Origin: Myxococcales bacterium
GTDB taxonomy: Bacteria; Myxococcota_A; Polyangia; Haliangiales; Haliangiaceae
Length of the DNA: 64,000 nt
Assembly: GCA_016720595.1 (NCBI GenBank)
Contig: JADKKI010000011.1
Coordinates: 124,001-188,000 of the forward strand
Direction: 5' to 3'
The first letter of the stretch is position 1; each line of letters opens with the position of its first letter. Below, piece after piece: positions 34,059-45,103 of the stretch. Made by a program: the position numbers and the translations under genes. The notes under the pieces were generated by a model. The model had not been told where the DNA came from. It ran no database searches and saw only the letters and a list, made by a program, of their open reading frames with translations.

Positions 34059-34117
34059 CCAACCCGGTCGGCGACGCAATTCGTGCAGGCAACCGCGCTG
34101 CCACGCGGGCTTTTCGC

Positions 34118-34133
34118 AGGCACGATCTTCGCT
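34118..34133 (+). promoter_or_regulatory. Sigma-54 promoter of the NtrC-class regulator operon
   Basis: Element AGGCACGATCTTCGCT, 14 of 16 consensus positions. GC to ATG 34147 is 14 nt. Confidence 0.7.
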
Positions 34134-34146
34134 AGGTAGCTGCGCC

Positions 34147-35549
<1,403 letters not shown>

Positions 35550-35553
<4 letters not shown>

Positions 35554-36716
35554 GCTCGTTCCTCCACGAAGCGTTCCGATACGTCGGGATGACTCCCGAC
35601 GATCTGGCGCGCCTGGCCGCCCTGCACCCCCTCCTCGCACCGCACTTCGCGGACGTGGCAGACCGGTTCTACGCGGCCGTGTGGGCGGATCCGAAGACCG
35701 CCGCGATCCTCTCGGGCCCCGAACAGGTCGAGCGCCTGCGGGCGACGCTGATCGACTGGATGTCGAGCGGGTTGCTCGGCCCGCACGACGAGAAGTTCTA
35801 CGACAAGCGCTCCCGGATCGGCCGCCGTCACGTCCTGATCGGCCTCCCGCAGGAGTACATGTTCACCGCGATGAACGTGGTGCGCCTCGCCTACCAGCGC
35901 AGGATCCTCGACGCGGTCTCAGCGCCCGAGGCCGCCCTGATGCTGTCCGCGGTCAACAAGCTCCTCGACGTCGAGCTGGCGATCATGGTCCGGCACTACC
36001 AGCTCGATTCCGAGGCGCGCCTGGTGGTGCGCGAACGGCGCGCGCAGGCCGACCGGATCCTCGCGATCCAGACCCTGACCGCCGGCCTCGCTCACGAGGT
36101 GCGGAACCCGCTGAACGCGGCGAAGCTGCAGCTCGAGCTGCTCGATCGCCGGTTGCGGCGCGAGCATGACGATCCGCGCCTGACCCAGCCGAGCCGGCTG
36201 GCCGGTCAGGAGATCGAGCGCCTCACCCAGCTGCTCAACGACTTTCTCGCCTTCGCCCGACCCTCCGAGCTCAACCTCGAAGGCTGCGACATCGCGGAGC
36301 TCGTGCGCCACGTCTGCGAGGTCGAGCACGCCGGCGCGGACAAGCATGGCGCGCTCCTCGAGGTGAGGGGCGGTGAGGCGGCGGTCCCGGCGCTCGTGGA
36401 TGCTCCCAAGATCCACCAGATCGTCGCGAACCTGGTCCGCAATGCCATCGAGGCCGTCCCCCGCGGCGGCCACGTCACGGTCGAGATCGCCGGGACCCAC
36501 GAGACGTTCACGGTGCGGGTCGAGGACAATGGCCCGGGCATCCCGGAGGACGCGCGGGAGAGGATCTACGAGCCGTTCTTCTCGACGAAGGAGGGCGGTA
36601 CCGGGCTCGGGATGTCGATCGTGTACTCGCTGATCTCGCTCCACAGCGGCACGATCAGCCTGCACACCGGCAAGGACGGGACTCGGTTCGAGGTCACGAT
36701 CCCGCGACGTCAGTGA
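35550..36716 (+). CDS. Globin-coupled histidine kinase
   Basis: 388 aa, GTG start overlapping the regulator stop. Residues about 1-155 form a protoglobin/globin-coupled sensor domain (PF11563 type), with [20 protein letters not shown]; His94 is the likely proximal haem ligand. HisKA follows with His182 in [11 protein letters not shown], then HATPase boxes [17 protein letters not shown] and [10 protein letters not shown]. No TM helix. It should sense O2 (or NO/CO) and phosphorylate the NtrC-class regulator. It overlaps the convergent ccoS gene by 23 bp. Confidence 0.9.
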
Positions 36717-36867
36717 CCGGTCGGGTCGGTGGATCCTCGAACAGCATCCGCCGCGGTGGCGTGTCGACGTCGTCGAGCTGACCGGAGCGCACGGTCCAGA
36801 TGAACGCGGCCACCGCGAGGCCGCCGATCAGGAGGGCGAGTGGAAGGACGATGTAGAGGGCGATCAT
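36694..36867 (-). CDS. ccoS: cbb3 oxidase maturation protein CcoS/FixS
   Basis: 57 aa, a short gene easily missed. It starts [16 protein letters not shown] with one TM helix (about 3-23), then [16 protein letters not shown] and a C-terminal RRMLFEDP. The W-x-x-x-S/G-Q-(F/L)-D-D pattern after the helix is the FixS/CcoS signature (PF03597). It is needed for copper and haem loading of cbb3 oxidase. It overlaps ccoI by ATGA (36864-36867) and its 3' end overlaps the globin kinase gene on the other strand. Confidence 0.9.
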   Translation of the reverse strand: MIALYIVLPLALLIGGLAVAAFIWTVRSGQLDDVDTPPRRMLFEDPPTRPVTDVAGS

Positions 36868-39290
36868 GAGCGCTCCCGGAAGGCGTGCGAGCGCAGCGAG
36901 CTGGCGAGGACGGTGAGCGAGCTCAGCGGCATCACGAGCGCAGCGATCAGCGGATGGATGACGCCAGCCACGGCGAGGGTCCCGGCGGTCAGGTTGTAGA
37001 CAAGCGAGAGCCGGAGGTTGCGGCGGATGGTGGCCAGCGTCGCGCTTGCGCCGTCCACGGTCGCGGCGATGTCCTGGATCGCCGGGGATCGCAGGTAGAC
37101 GTCGGCGACCTCGATCGCGATCTCCGCGGACCCCGCGACGGCGATCCCCGCCGTGGCACCGGCCATCGCGGCGGCGTCGTTGACGCCATCACCGACCATC
37201 ACCACAGGGCCACCGACGCGCGCGGCGGTGACCCGCGCGGCCTTCGCCTCCGGCGTCGCTCCGCCATGGCAGCGATCCGCCGGGATGCCGAGGGCGGCAC
37301 CGACCCGGCGCGCGACCCGAGGGTCGTCCCCGGAGAGCAGCTCGATGCGCCACCCGACGGCCGCGAGGCGATCGAGCGCGGCCCTCGCGTCGTCGCGGAT
37401 CGGATCCGAGAGTCCCACCACGGCGACTGGACGATGGTCGACGGCGATCACGATCGGCGTCTCGCCCCGCTCTGCGAGCTCGGCGATCCAGCCCTCGATC
37501 ACCGGATGGGGTGAGGTCCGGGCTCGCACCCACGGCGGCGCGCCGACCAGGACCTGGCGCCCGTCCACGACGCCGGCGATGCCTCGCCCGAGCTCCTCCT
37601 CGATCGCGGTCGCCACGCTGGTCGTCGTGGCGTGCTCGCGCAGCGCGCGAGCGATCGGATGATTGCTCCCCGCCTCGACGGCCACCGCGAGCGACGCGGC
37701 ATCGAGATCGCCGCGCCACGACACCACGGAGAGCTTCCCCGCGGTCAAGGTGCCGGTCTTGTCGACGAACATCGTCCCCGGCGTGGCCAGCCGCTCGAGG
37801 GCATCGGCGCCCTTGATCAGCACGCCGCGCCGCGCTGCGCGGCCGAGCGCCACGGTGACGGCGAGGGGCGTCGCGAGCGCCAGCGCGCACGGACAGGTCA
37901 CGATCAGCAGGGCCATCGCGTTCTCGGCACCGACCCCGAGAGACACCGCGGCGGTCCAGGCCACGAACGTCACGAAGGCGGCGAGCGTCACGACCTTGAC
38001 GAACCGGCCCGCGATCCGATCGACGAGCCGCTCGATCGGGGCCTTGCGCGCGGACAGCGCTTCGATGTTCGCGACGAGCCGCCCCACCCGCGTGGTCTCG
38101 CCCACGGCCGTCGCTCGCACCAGGAGTGGGCCGGCGAGGTTCGCCGTGCCGGCATTGACGACCTCTCCCGCCGAGACCTCCACCGGGCGCGACTCGCCGG
38201 TCAGCAGCCCGACATCGAGCGCGGAGCGGCCTTCGACGATCATGCCGTCGACGGGGATCACGTCCCCGACCAGGACCTTGACCAGATCGCCGGCGACGAT
38301 CGCCTCGATCGGCACTTCGACGATCGCGTCACCGTCCACGCGACGCGCGCGGCTCGGCGTGAGCGCGAGCAGCAGCTCGGCCCCGGTCGACGCACGGCGC
38401 TGGTGGCGCAGCACCACCCAGCGTGCGACGAGCAGCAGGAACACCAGCATCGCGAGGCTGTCGAAGTAGATCTCACCCGCACCGCGGAGGACGTTCAACG
38501 TGCCCCAGCCGAGCCCGGCGGCGATCCCGATCGAGAGCGGGAGGTCGAGGTGAAGGCGCCGCGCACGCAGCGCGCCGATCGCGGTGCGGAACATCGGCGT
38601 CGCGGCGAAGCCGAGCGCAGGCACGGCGACCAGCATCGACGCCCAGCGGAAGAACGTGGCATCGGCGCGCGCCATGCCTCCGAACAGACCCGCGTAGAGC
38701 GCGATCGCGAGCAGCATGAGGTTGCCCATCGCGGCACCGGCGACGCCGAGCTTGGTGAGCAGCGCCCGATCTTCGCGACGGCGGGCTTGATCCCGATCGA
38801 GCCCGCGATACGGATGGGGCACGTGGCCCACCGCATCGAGGAACCGCGCGATCGTCGACAGCTGCGTGGCGCCTGGATCCCAGGTGACATCTGCGCGGCT
38901 CCGCCCGAGGTCGACGCGCACCTCGACCGTCCCCGGCACGCAGCGCGGTGCACTCTCCACCAGCCAGACGCAGGCCGTGCAGCGCAGATCCTCGAGATAG
39001 AGGGCGGCCCGGGCGGTGCCATCGGCGGCGAGCTGCACGTGCACGCGCTGGAACGCCGGGTCATCGAGCTCGGTGTAGGCACGCCCCGTCGAGGTCGCGG
39101 GCGCAGCGGTGTCCCGCAGCGCATAGAACTCGGTGAGTCCGTTGGCGGCGATCGCGGAGGCCACGATCTCGCATCCGCTGCAGCAGTACGCGACGGCGCC
39201 CTCGGTGAGCCGGCCGACCGGGACCGGGAGCTGGCAGTGCGCGCACGGCACCGGAGCAGCCGCCGGGGCGTCGCGGAGGACCGCGGTCAT
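36864..39290 (-). CDS. ccoI: Cu-transporting P-type ATPase CcoI/FixI
   Basis: 808 aa. The N-terminus carries CAHC and a CCSGC motif near residue 36, the metal-binding extension usual in CcoI, then a heavy-metal domain with CTAC. Eight TM helices follow with CPC in the transport helix, DKTGT phosphorylation site, GDGVND hinge and an HP motif (SNHPIA). CcoI exports Cu to the periplasm for cbb3 assembly. ATG 39290 overlaps the preceding gene (ATGA). Confidence 0.93.
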   Translation of the reverse strand: MTAVLRDAPAAAPVPCAHCQLPVPVGRLTEGAVAYCCSGCEIVASAIAANGLTEFYALRDTAAPATSTGRAYTELDDPAFQRVHVQLAADGTARAALYLEDLRCTACVWLVESAPRCVPGTVEVRVDLGRSRADVTWDPGATQLSTIARFLDAVGHVPHPYRGLDRDQARRREDRALLTKLGVAGAAMGNLMLLAIALYAGLFGGMARADATFFRWASMLVAVPALGFAATPMFRTAIGALRARRLHLDLPLSIGIAAGLGWGTLNVLRGAGEIYFDSLAMLVFLLLVARWVVLRHQRRASTGAELLLALTPSRARRVDGDAIVEVPIEAIVAGDLVKVLVGDVIPVDGMIVEGRSALDVGLLTGESRPVEVSAGEVVNAGTANLAGPLLVRATAVGETTRVGRLVANIEALSARKAPIERLVDRIAGRFVKVVTLAAFVTFVAWTAAVSLGVGAENAMALLIVTCPCALALATPLAVTVALGRAARRGVLIKGADALERLATPGTMFVDKTGTLTAGKLSVVSWRGDLDAASLAVAVEAGSNHPIARALREHATTTSVATAIEEELGRGIAGVVDGRQVLVGAPPWVRARTSPHPVIEGWIAELAERGETPIVIAVDHRPVAVVGLSDPIRDDARAALDRLAAVGWRIELLSGDDPRVARRVGAALGIPADRCHGGATPEAKAARVTAARVGGPVVMVGDGVNDAAAMAGATAGIAVAGSAEIAIEVADVYLRSPAIQDIAATVDGASATLATIRRNLRLSLVYNLTAGTLAVAGVIHPLIAALVMPLSSLTVLASSLRSHAFRERS

Positions 39291-39982
39291 TCGTGCATGT
39301 CTCCGTGCATGTGGCAGTGCGGTGCGGTCGCACCCACCGGCCCGGCGTCACGCCACCGCGAGGCGAGCGTCACCAGGCCGAGGGCGATCAGGACGCACGC
39401 GGTGATCACGGGGATGCGCGCGCGCAGCTTCGCGATCGCGGGACCGGCCACGGTGAGCACGCCGGTCATCGCGGGCACGGTCCCGAGCCAGAACAGCAGC
39501 ATCACCAGCGCTCCCGAAGCCGCGTGGCCGGTGCCTGCCGCCGTGACCACGAAGGCCCACAGCCAGCCGCACGGCAACAGGCCCGTGAGGACACCGATCA
39601 ACGCTGCACGGGTGACGGCGCGACGACCGCGCAGCTGCACGAGCCCGTGCTGGAACAGCGCGCCACCGTGGGAGGCCGCCTGGATCCAGCCGCGCGCCAC
39701 GCCGATCGAGTAGACGCCCCAGCCGACGATCACGAGCCCGGCCACGATCGTCGCCGTGTGCTGGACCTGTGCGAGGTTCCCCGCGAGATCCACCGCGCCG
39801 CCGATCAGCCCGGCGATCGTTCCCAGCGTGACATACGTGACCATCCGGCCCAGCGCGTGCACCAGCGCGAGGCGGAGCGATCGCGCACCGCCATGGAGCC
39901 CGACGAGCGGCCCGCACATCGCCACGCAGTGCAGGCTCCCGGCGAGGCTCGACAGGAGGACGGTCGCCGCGAGTGCGCTCAC
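39287..39982 (-). CDS. SafE/TauE-like (UreH-type) membrane protein of the cbb3 operon
   Basis: 231 aa, GTG start overlapping ccoH (GTGA). Six predicted TM helices; SLHCVAMCGPLVGL near the N-terminus and LTGLLPCGWLWAF in the middle are typical of the cytochrome biogenesis/sulfite exporter group (DUF2189-like UreH domain) often found in cbb3 gene clusters. The C-terminus ends [10 protein letters not shown], a His/Met-rich metal-binding tail. A role in Cu handling for the oxidase is likely. Confidence 0.85.
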   Translation of the reverse strand: MSALAATVLLSSLAGSLHCVAMCGPLVGLHGGARSLRLALVHALGRMVTYVTLGTIAGLIGGAVDLAGNLAQVQHTATIVAGLVIVGWGVYSIGVARGWIQAASHGGALFQHGLVQLRGRRAVTRAALIGVLTGLLPCGWLWAFVVTAAGTGHAASGALVMLLFWLGTVPAMTGVLTVAGPAIAKLRARIPVITACVLIALGLVTLASRWRDAGPVGATAPHCHMHGDMHE

Positions 39983-40428
39983 GGCGCCTCGATCAACAGG
40001 TGTTGTAGGTAGTGCTGATCACCGCGCTCGACGGTGATCGCCAGATCGTGGAGGCCCGGCAGGCGGTCGGCGACGCCGAGATAGGTCCCGGCCCCCCGCG
40101 CGACGAGAGGCACGTCGAACCGCTCGTGGGCGTGCGCACGCGGGTATCCCGAGGCCCGCACCGTGGCACCGGCCAGCGGCGCCCCAGCACCATCGTGCAC
40201 CGCGACCGAGAGGGAGCCGTCGACGAGCGTGGCCTCGACCCGCCAGCCCAGCGCCCGGCTCGCCGCGGCGGCGGCCATCGTGTCGTCGTAGCGCGTGGAC
40301 TGGTCGTAGTAGTCGGGGATCACCTCGGAGTGCCCGACGTTGGCCACGGTGGCCAGGGTGGTCATCGCGAGCACGTTGCCCGCGAGCAGGCCGACGATGG
40401 CGAGGGTCCAGCGGGTCTTCGGTGTCAT
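39979..40428 (-). CDS. ccoH: cbb3 oxidase accessory protein CcoH/FixH
   Basis: 149 aa. One N-terminal TM helix (about 8-28) is followed by the VIPDYYDQSTRYDDTMA block characteristic of FixH (PF05751) and a periplasmic Ig-like domain. It stabilises the cbb3 complex during assembly. Joined to ccoG by ATGA and to the SafE-like gene by GTGA. Confidence 0.9.
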   Translation of the reverse strand: MTPKTRWTLAIVGLLAGNVLAMTTLATVANVGHSEVIPDYYDQSTRYDDTMAAAAASRALGWRVEATLVDGSLSVAVHDGAGAPLAGATVRASGYPRAHAHERFDVPLVARGAGTYLGVADRLPGLHDLAITVERGDQHYLQHLLIEAP

Positions 40429-41810
40429 GGCGTTCCTCGCTCGGGGCCGAGGAGCGTGACGGCCACGATCCGGTCGAACCCGACACTGTCGTTGATCCTC
40501 AGGTGCACGAGGCGCTTTCCGCCCTTGAACGTCCCGGGCGCGAGATCGACGAACAGCGGCACGTCGATCGAGTGGCGCGGCTTGACGTGCCAGCTCGGCT
40601 GGACCGAGCGGAGGCTCGCATCGGGAGCGTCGACGAGAGAGATCGTGTATCCACGATCCTCGTCGGTCTCGTTCTCGATCTTGAGCTGAACGCGGGCCGC
40701 GACGCGGCCATCCGGGAGATCGATGAAGCTCGGTCCGGCCATGCGCTCGACGTACACCTCCGCGGTCGGCTTGGCGCCGACGCTCCAGACGAGCCCTCCC
40801 GCGGCGAGCAGGAGCAGCACGGGATACACGACCGTGCGCGCCCGCAGCAGACGTCCCGGCTTGCCCGCGAGCCGATCCTGCGAGGTGTAGCCGATCAGGT
40901 TGCGCGGCTGCCCGAGCTTGTCCATCACGGTGTCACACGCGTCCACGCACTGCGCGCAGCCGATGCACTCCATCTGGAGGCCGTTGCGGATGTCGATCCC
41001 GGTCGGGCACACGTCCACGCACGCCCCACAGTCGACGCAGCTCCCATGCTCGGAGACCACGGGGAGCTTGTGCTTCGGCTTGCCGCGGGGTTCGCCGCGC
41101 TTCGCGTCGTACCCGACGATCAGCGACTGCTTGTCGAGCAGCACGGTCTGGAGCCGGCCGTAGGGGCACGCCACGATGCAGGTCTGCTCGCGGAAGTACG
41201 CGAAGTCGAACAGCATCAGCACGGCCACGCCCATCACGAGCGAGAACCCGGCGAGGTGATTGAGCGGCGAATCGAACACCCAGTGCTCGAGCCGCTCGGT
41301 GCCGACGAAGTACGCCAGGAACACGTTCGAGAGCGCGAACGAGAGCGCCGCAAAGATCGCCCACTTGACCAGCCGTCGCCAGTGGAACCGAGGCAGCCGC
41401 TTCTGCTGCGCGGCGCTCCCCTCGAGCCAGCGCTCGATCGGACGGAACACCTGCTCGAGGTAGACGCTCTGCGGGCAGCCCCAGCCACACCACACGCGCC
41501 CGAACAGCGCGGTGACCAGGAACACGGTGAGCACCACGGTCAACCCGAGGAGCATCAGCACGAACCCATCGGACGGGCGGAACACCATGCCGAACAGCGA
41601 CAGCTCGCGCGTCGAGAGATCGATCAACATCGCCGGGCGCCCGCCGATCCGGATCCGCGGCAACAACACGAACAGGAGGATCAAGCCGAACCCGACGATC
41701 CGTCGCCATTTCAGGAACCGGCCGTGCGCGAGGCGCGGCCGCAGCCAGTGGCGCGTGCCGTCCTGATTCAGCGTGGAGAGGACGCGCTGTTCGGTGATCG
41801 GGGGGCTCAT
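40425..41810 (-). CDS. ccoG: cbb3 oxidase accessory iron-sulfur protein CcoG/FixG
   Basis: 461 aa. Five TM helices, FGRVWCGWGCPQSVYLEQVFRPIE (NapH-like part) and two 4Fe-4S motifs (CVDCGACVDVCPTG and CIGCAQCVDACD), then a C-terminal periplasmic Ig-like domain. CcoG reduces Cu(II) for oxidase maturation. Coupled on both sides by ATGA. Confidence 0.94.
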   Translation of the reverse strand: MSPPITEQRVLSTLNQDGTRHWLRPRLAHGRFLKWRRIVGFGLILLFVLLPRIRIGGRPAMLIDLSTRELSLFGMVFRPSDGFVLMLLGLTVVLTVFLVTALFGRVWCGWGCPQSVYLEQVFRPIERWLEGSAAQQKRLPRFHWRRLVKWAIFAALSFALSNVFLAYFVGTERLEHWVFDSPLNHLAGFSLVMGVAVLMLFDFAYFREQTCIVACPYGRLQTVLLDKQSLIVGYDAKRGEPRGKPKHKLPVVSEHGSCVDCGACVDVCPTGIDIRNGLQMECIGCAQCVDACDTVMDKLGQPRNLIGYTSQDRLAGKPGRLLRARTVVYPVLLLLAAGGLVWSVGAKPTAEVYVERMAGPSFIDLPDGRVAARVQLKIENETDEDRGYTISLVDAPDASLRSVQPSWHVKPRHSIDVPLFVDLAPGTFKGGKRLVHLRINDSVGFDRIVAVTLLGPERGTP

Positions 41811-42493
41811 GGCTGGAACGGTCCGACGGGTTCACCCTGTGGCGGTTTGCCACCGGCAAGGTTCTGCCCACGCAAGGTGGTCACGTAGCTCGCCACATCG
41901 AGGACGTCCGCGGCGGAGAGCTGGTCACCCCACGCGATCATCGCGGTGCCGCTCACGCCATCGTGCACGGTGTGGAAGATGTCCATCCGGGTCGTCCCAT
42001 GGAGCTGATACGTATCGGTGAGGTTCGGGCCGATCATGCCTCGGCCCTGATCCGCATGACACCCGACACACTTCACCGCGAACACCGCGGCGCCATGCTC
42101 CACGAGCTTGCTGTCGGACGCGTTGCGCGCGAGCGCGGCCTCGTTGACGTGCGCGGCCTCGGCGCGATCTCGCATCACCTTCTTGTCGTTGAAGTCCGCC
42201 AGATCGGCCGCGTACCGCTGCCCGGGCGTCGAGCCCCAGTTGGCGATGTGGAAGTAGAAGCCATACATCGCTGCGAACACGATGCAGCCGATGAAGATCG
42301 CCTTCCACCAGCCAGGCAGTGGATTGTCGTACTCCTGGATCCCGTCGTACGCGTGGTCCATGAGGTTCGAAGGCTGCCCGGGCTCGGCGTCGTCGCCTGG
42401 ATCGCGCGCTTCGGGCGCTTCGGGCGCTTCGGGCGCTTCGGGCGCTTCGGGCGCTGGACGGGCGCTCGACGGAGCGGCATGGGTGGCGCTCAT
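41807..42493 (-). CDS. ccoP: cbb3 oxidase subunit III CcoP, single-haem form
   Basis: 228 aa. An N-terminal Ala-Pro-Glu repeat (about 13-28) precedes the CcoP N-terminal block DGIQEYDNPLPGWWKAIF and one TM helix (about 63-82). Only one cytochrome c motif is present (CVGCH, with GPNLTDTYQLHG after it). Canonical CcoP has two haem c domains and is about 290-310 aa, so this is a shortened mono-haem version. It accepts electrons from soluble cytochrome c and passes them to CcoO. ATGA coupling to ccoQ and ccoG. Confidence 0.9.
   Translation of the reverse strand: MSATHAAPSSARPAPEAPEAPEAPEAPEARDPGDDAEPGQPSNLMDHAYDGIQEYDNPLPGWWKAIFIGCIVFAAMYGFYFHIANWGSTPGQRYAADLADFNDKKVMRDRAEAAHVNEAALARNASDSKLVEHGAAVFAVKCVGCHADQGRGMIGPNLTDTYQLHGTTRMDIFHTVHDGVSGTAMIAWGDQLSAADVLDVASYVTTLRGQNLAGGKPPQGEPVGPFQP
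42406..42455. repeat. 9-bp tandem repeat in ccoP
   Basis: Five full copies of gcgcttcgg plus a partial sixth. It encodes the Ala-Pro-Glu repeat at the CcoP N-terminus. Copy number could vary without a frameshift. Confidence 0.85.
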
Positions 42494-42672
42494 CGGAAGT
42501 CTCCTGCGTCGTCGTTGAGCGGCAGCATGGCGGCTTCAGCATGCTCGACCGCGCGTCGCTTGCCACCGTGGCGGATCGCCACGCCGGCAAACACCATGAG
42601 GAACAGCACGAGCGCGAGCTCGGCGTATTGGGTCGGCGTCAATGCCGAGACCAGCTCGGAGAACCGGATCAC
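42490..42672 (-). CDS. ccoQ: cbb3 oxidase small subunit CcoQ
   Basis: 60 aa, GTG start overlapping ccoNO (GTGA at 42669-42672). One TM helix (about 17-35, AELALVLFLMVFAGVAI) and a short basic then acidic tail. Size, place between ccoO and ccoP, and topology fit CcoQ (PF05545). It stabilises the complex. Confidence 0.82.
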   Translation of the reverse strand: MIRFSELVSALTPTQYAELALVLFLMVFAGVAIRHGGKRRAVEHAEAAMLPLNDDAGDFR

Positions 42673-44855
42673 TTGGCACCTCCCGTGGTGGCGCTCTGGC
42701 GGATGTCCACGCCGAGCCGTTGCAGGTACGCGATCAAGGCGAGGACCTCCTTGTTCTCCATCCCCTTCGGCCCGCCGAGCTTCTCGAGCTTCGCAGCGTA
42801 CTCGCCGGCCTGCCGGTGCGCGGCATCGGAGGCGTTCGCGAGGATGTCCTTGCCGTAGGGGACGCCGAGCATCGCCATCGCATCCACGCGCGACTGGATG
42901 ACGTCGAACGGGATGTCGTCGGTCAGCAGGTGCCCGTAGCTCGGCATCACCGAGCCCGGCGACGGCACGCGCGGATCTTCGAAGTGCCGCAGGTGCCACA
43001 GCTCGTCGCGCCGGCCACCCTCGCGTGCGAGATCGGGGCCCGTGCGCTTGCTGCCCCACTGGAACGGGTGGTCGTAGACGAACTCGCCCGCCTTGCTGAA
43101 CTCGGCTGGCACCCCGCCCTGCCCGTAGCGCACCGTCTCGTCGATGAACGGACGGACCATCTGCGAGTGGCAGTTGTAGCAACCCTCGCGGATGTAGATG
43201 TCGCGGCCGTAGAGCTCGAGAGGCGTGTACGGCTTGACCGACGCGATCCGCGGCACGTTGTCACCGATCAGGAACGTGGGGATGATCTCGAATGCGGAGG
43301 CCACGAGGACCGCCACCACGGTGAGCGTGGTGAACAGCGCCGGCAGCCCCTCCCACTTGCGGTGCCAGTGGGCCTTCGGCTCGACACCACGCTCGAGAGC
43401 GCGCTTCTCCTTCGCCTCGACCTTGGCCGCGCGGATCATCGGAGGCACGTCGACCTCCGGCTCCTCGTAGCGACTCGGACGGCCCTGCCAGGTCTTGAAC
43501 ATGTTGTACGCGCCGATCAGGAGACCGGAGATGTAGAGCGCCCCACCGAGTGCGCGCACGAAGTACATCGGCATCAGGCGGGTGACCGTGTCGAGGAAGT
43601 CTGGGTACTGGAGGCGACCGGTCACGTCGAACGCGCGCCACATCAGGCCCTGGGTGATGCCCGCGGCCCACATCGAGACCACGTAGAGGATGATGCCGAT
43701 CGTCGCCACCCAGAAGTGAAGGGTGGCGAGCCGCTTCGAGTAGAGCGGGGCCTGGTACAGCCGCGGGATCAGCCAGTAGATCATCCCGAACACCATGAAG
43801 CCGACCCAGCCGAGCGCTCCGCCGTGGACGTGCGCGATGTTCCAGTCCGTGTAGTGCGAGAGCGCATTGACGCTCTTGATCGAGAGCATCGGCCCCTCGA
43901 ACGTCGACATCCCGTAGAACGTGATCGCGACGACGAAGAACTTGAGGACCGGCTCCTCCGCGACCTTGCCCCACGCGCCACGCAGCGTGAGCAGGCCGTT
44001 GATCATCCCGCCCCACGACGGCATCCACAGCATCACGCTGAAGATCATCCCGAGCGTCGACGCCCACTGCGGCAGCGCGGTGTAGTGGAGGTGGTGCGGC
44101 CCGGCCCAGATGTAGATGAACACCAGGGACCAGAAGTGGAGGATCGAGAGCCGGTAGCTGAACACCGGCCGCTCCGCTGCCTTCGGCAGGAAGTAGTACA
44201 TGAGGCCGAGGAATGGCGTGGTCAGGAAGAACGCGACCGCGTTGTGCCCGTACCACCACTGCATGAAGGCGTCCTGGACGCCCGCGTAGATCGAGTAGCT
44301 CTTGAACAGGCCGGCCGGGACCACCAGGTTGTTGAAGATGTGGAGCACGGCGACGGTGACGATCGTCGCGATGTAGAACCACAGGGCGACATACATGTGC
44401 TTCTCGCGCCGGTTGCGGCACATCGCGAAGAAGTTCACCGCGAACGTCACCCAGACCACGGCGATCGCGATGTCGATCGGCCACTCGAGCTCGGCGTACT
44501 CCTTGGCCTGGGTGAAGCCCAGCGGGAGCGTGATCGCCGCGGCGGCGATGATCGTCTGCCAGCCCCAGAAGTGGATCTTGGACAGGGTCGCCAGCGGCCT
44601 CGCCTTGAGCAACCGCTGCGACGAGTAGTAGATCGCCGCGAACATGCCATTCCCGGCGAATGCGAAGATCACCGCATTGGTGTGCAGCGGTCGCAACCGG
44701 CCGAACGTGAAGTAGGGCCCGAAGTTGAGGCTCGGCATGGCCAGCTGGAGGGCGCACCACAGGCCCACCAGCATGCCCACGCCGCCCCACACCATCGTGG
44801 CCAGTACGAACTTGCGGACGATCGCGTCGTCGTAGCGAAGGGTCTCTCGGGACAT
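42669..44855 (-). CDS. ccoNO: Fused cbb3 cytochrome oxidase subunits I and II (CcoN-CcoO)
   Basis: 728 aa. Residues about 1-470 are the CcoN catalytic subunit, with 12 TM helices and haem/Cu ligand blocks HTNAVIFAF, WWYGHNAVAF, GPHHLHYTALPQW and AHVHGGALGW. Residues about 515-728 are the mono-haem CcoO with one anchor helix and CYNCH at 559-563. Separate genes are the rule in proteobacteria; fusions are known in other phyla. This high-affinity terminal oxidase works at very low O2. ATG 44855 is 15 nt from a sigma-54 element. Confidence 0.94.
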   Translation of the reverse strand: MSRETLRYDDAIVRKFVLATMVWGGVGMLVGLWCALQLAMPSLNFGPYFTFGRLRPLHTNAVIFAFAGNGMFAAIYYSSQRLLKARPLATLSKIHFWGWQTIIAAAAITLPLGFTQAKEYAELEWPIDIAIAVVWVTFAVNFFAMCRNRREKHMYVALWFYIATIVTVAVLHIFNNLVVPAGLFKSYSIYAGVQDAFMQWWYGHNAVAFFLTTPFLGLMYYFLPKAAERPVFSYRLSILHFWSLVFIYIWAGPHHLHYTALPQWASTLGMIFSVMLWMPSWGGMINGLLTLRGAWGKVAEEPVLKFFVVAITFYGMSTFEGPMLSIKSVNALSHYTDWNIAHVHGGALGWVGFMVFGMIYWLIPRLYQAPLYSKRLATLHFWVATIGIILYVVSMWAAGITQGLMWRAFDVTGRLQYPDFLDTVTRLMPMYFVRALGGALYISGLLIGAYNMFKTWQGRPSRYEEPEVDVPPMIRAAKVEAKEKRALERGVEPKAHWHRKWEGLPALFTTLTVVAVLVASAFEIIPTFLIGDNVPRIASVKPYTPLELYGRDIYIREGCYNCHSQMVRPFIDETVRYGQGGVPAEFSKAGEFVYDHPFQWGSKRTGPDLAREGGRRDELWHLRHFEDPRVPSPGSVMPSYGHLLTDDIPFDVIQSRVDAMAMLGVPYGKDILANASDAAHRQAGEYAAKLEKLGGPKGMENKEVLALIAYLQRLGVDIRQSATTGGAK

Positions 44856-44869
44856 TGCTGCGCAGGTCT

Positions 44870-44885
44870 CGCAACCCGCGTGCCC
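44870..44885 (-). promoter_or_regulatory. Sigma-54 promoter of the cbb3 operon
   Basis: Element GGGCACGCGGGTTGCG: GGCACG and TTGC intact with GG-N10-GC. GC to ATG 44855 is 15 nt. Confidence 0.72.
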
Positions 44886-44914
44886 GCAAAATTCCGCCTG
44901 GGGACCTGCGTCCG

Positions 44915-44927
44915 CGCAAGGGTTGCG
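44915..44927. promoter_or_regulatory. Perfect CGCAA-N3-TTGCG activator site, cbb3 operon
   Basis: CGCAA-GGG-TTGCG, exact inverted repeat. The centre is 50 bp upstream of the -12 C at 44871. A half-site CGCAAGTCGCG starts near 44946. The rest of 44928-45103 shows no gene or further site. Confidence 0.68.
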
Positions 44928-45103
44928 TTCACTGCGGACACCCGCGCAAGTCGCGCGCTATGCGGTGCTCGTCGTCGGAGCCTCACGCTTCGGCGTCACA
45001 GGACCTCATCCAGCCTGCCGCGCTCGATCCACTCCACCGTGGACCGCACGTGGTGAGCGGTCGCGCACACAGGCACGAGGCGCTCACGCGATTCAGCGCA
45101 GCG

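Noticed and set aside
42406..42455. 9-bp tandem repeat as a regulatory repeat
   Set aside because: It lies inside ccoP and encodes Ala-Pro-Glu in frame; no regulatory reading is needed.
42642..45056. 804-codon open frame on the plus strand
   Set aside because: It is the shadow of ccoNO, whose catalytic motifs are certain. The translation is composed of Arg, Glu, His and Asp strings.
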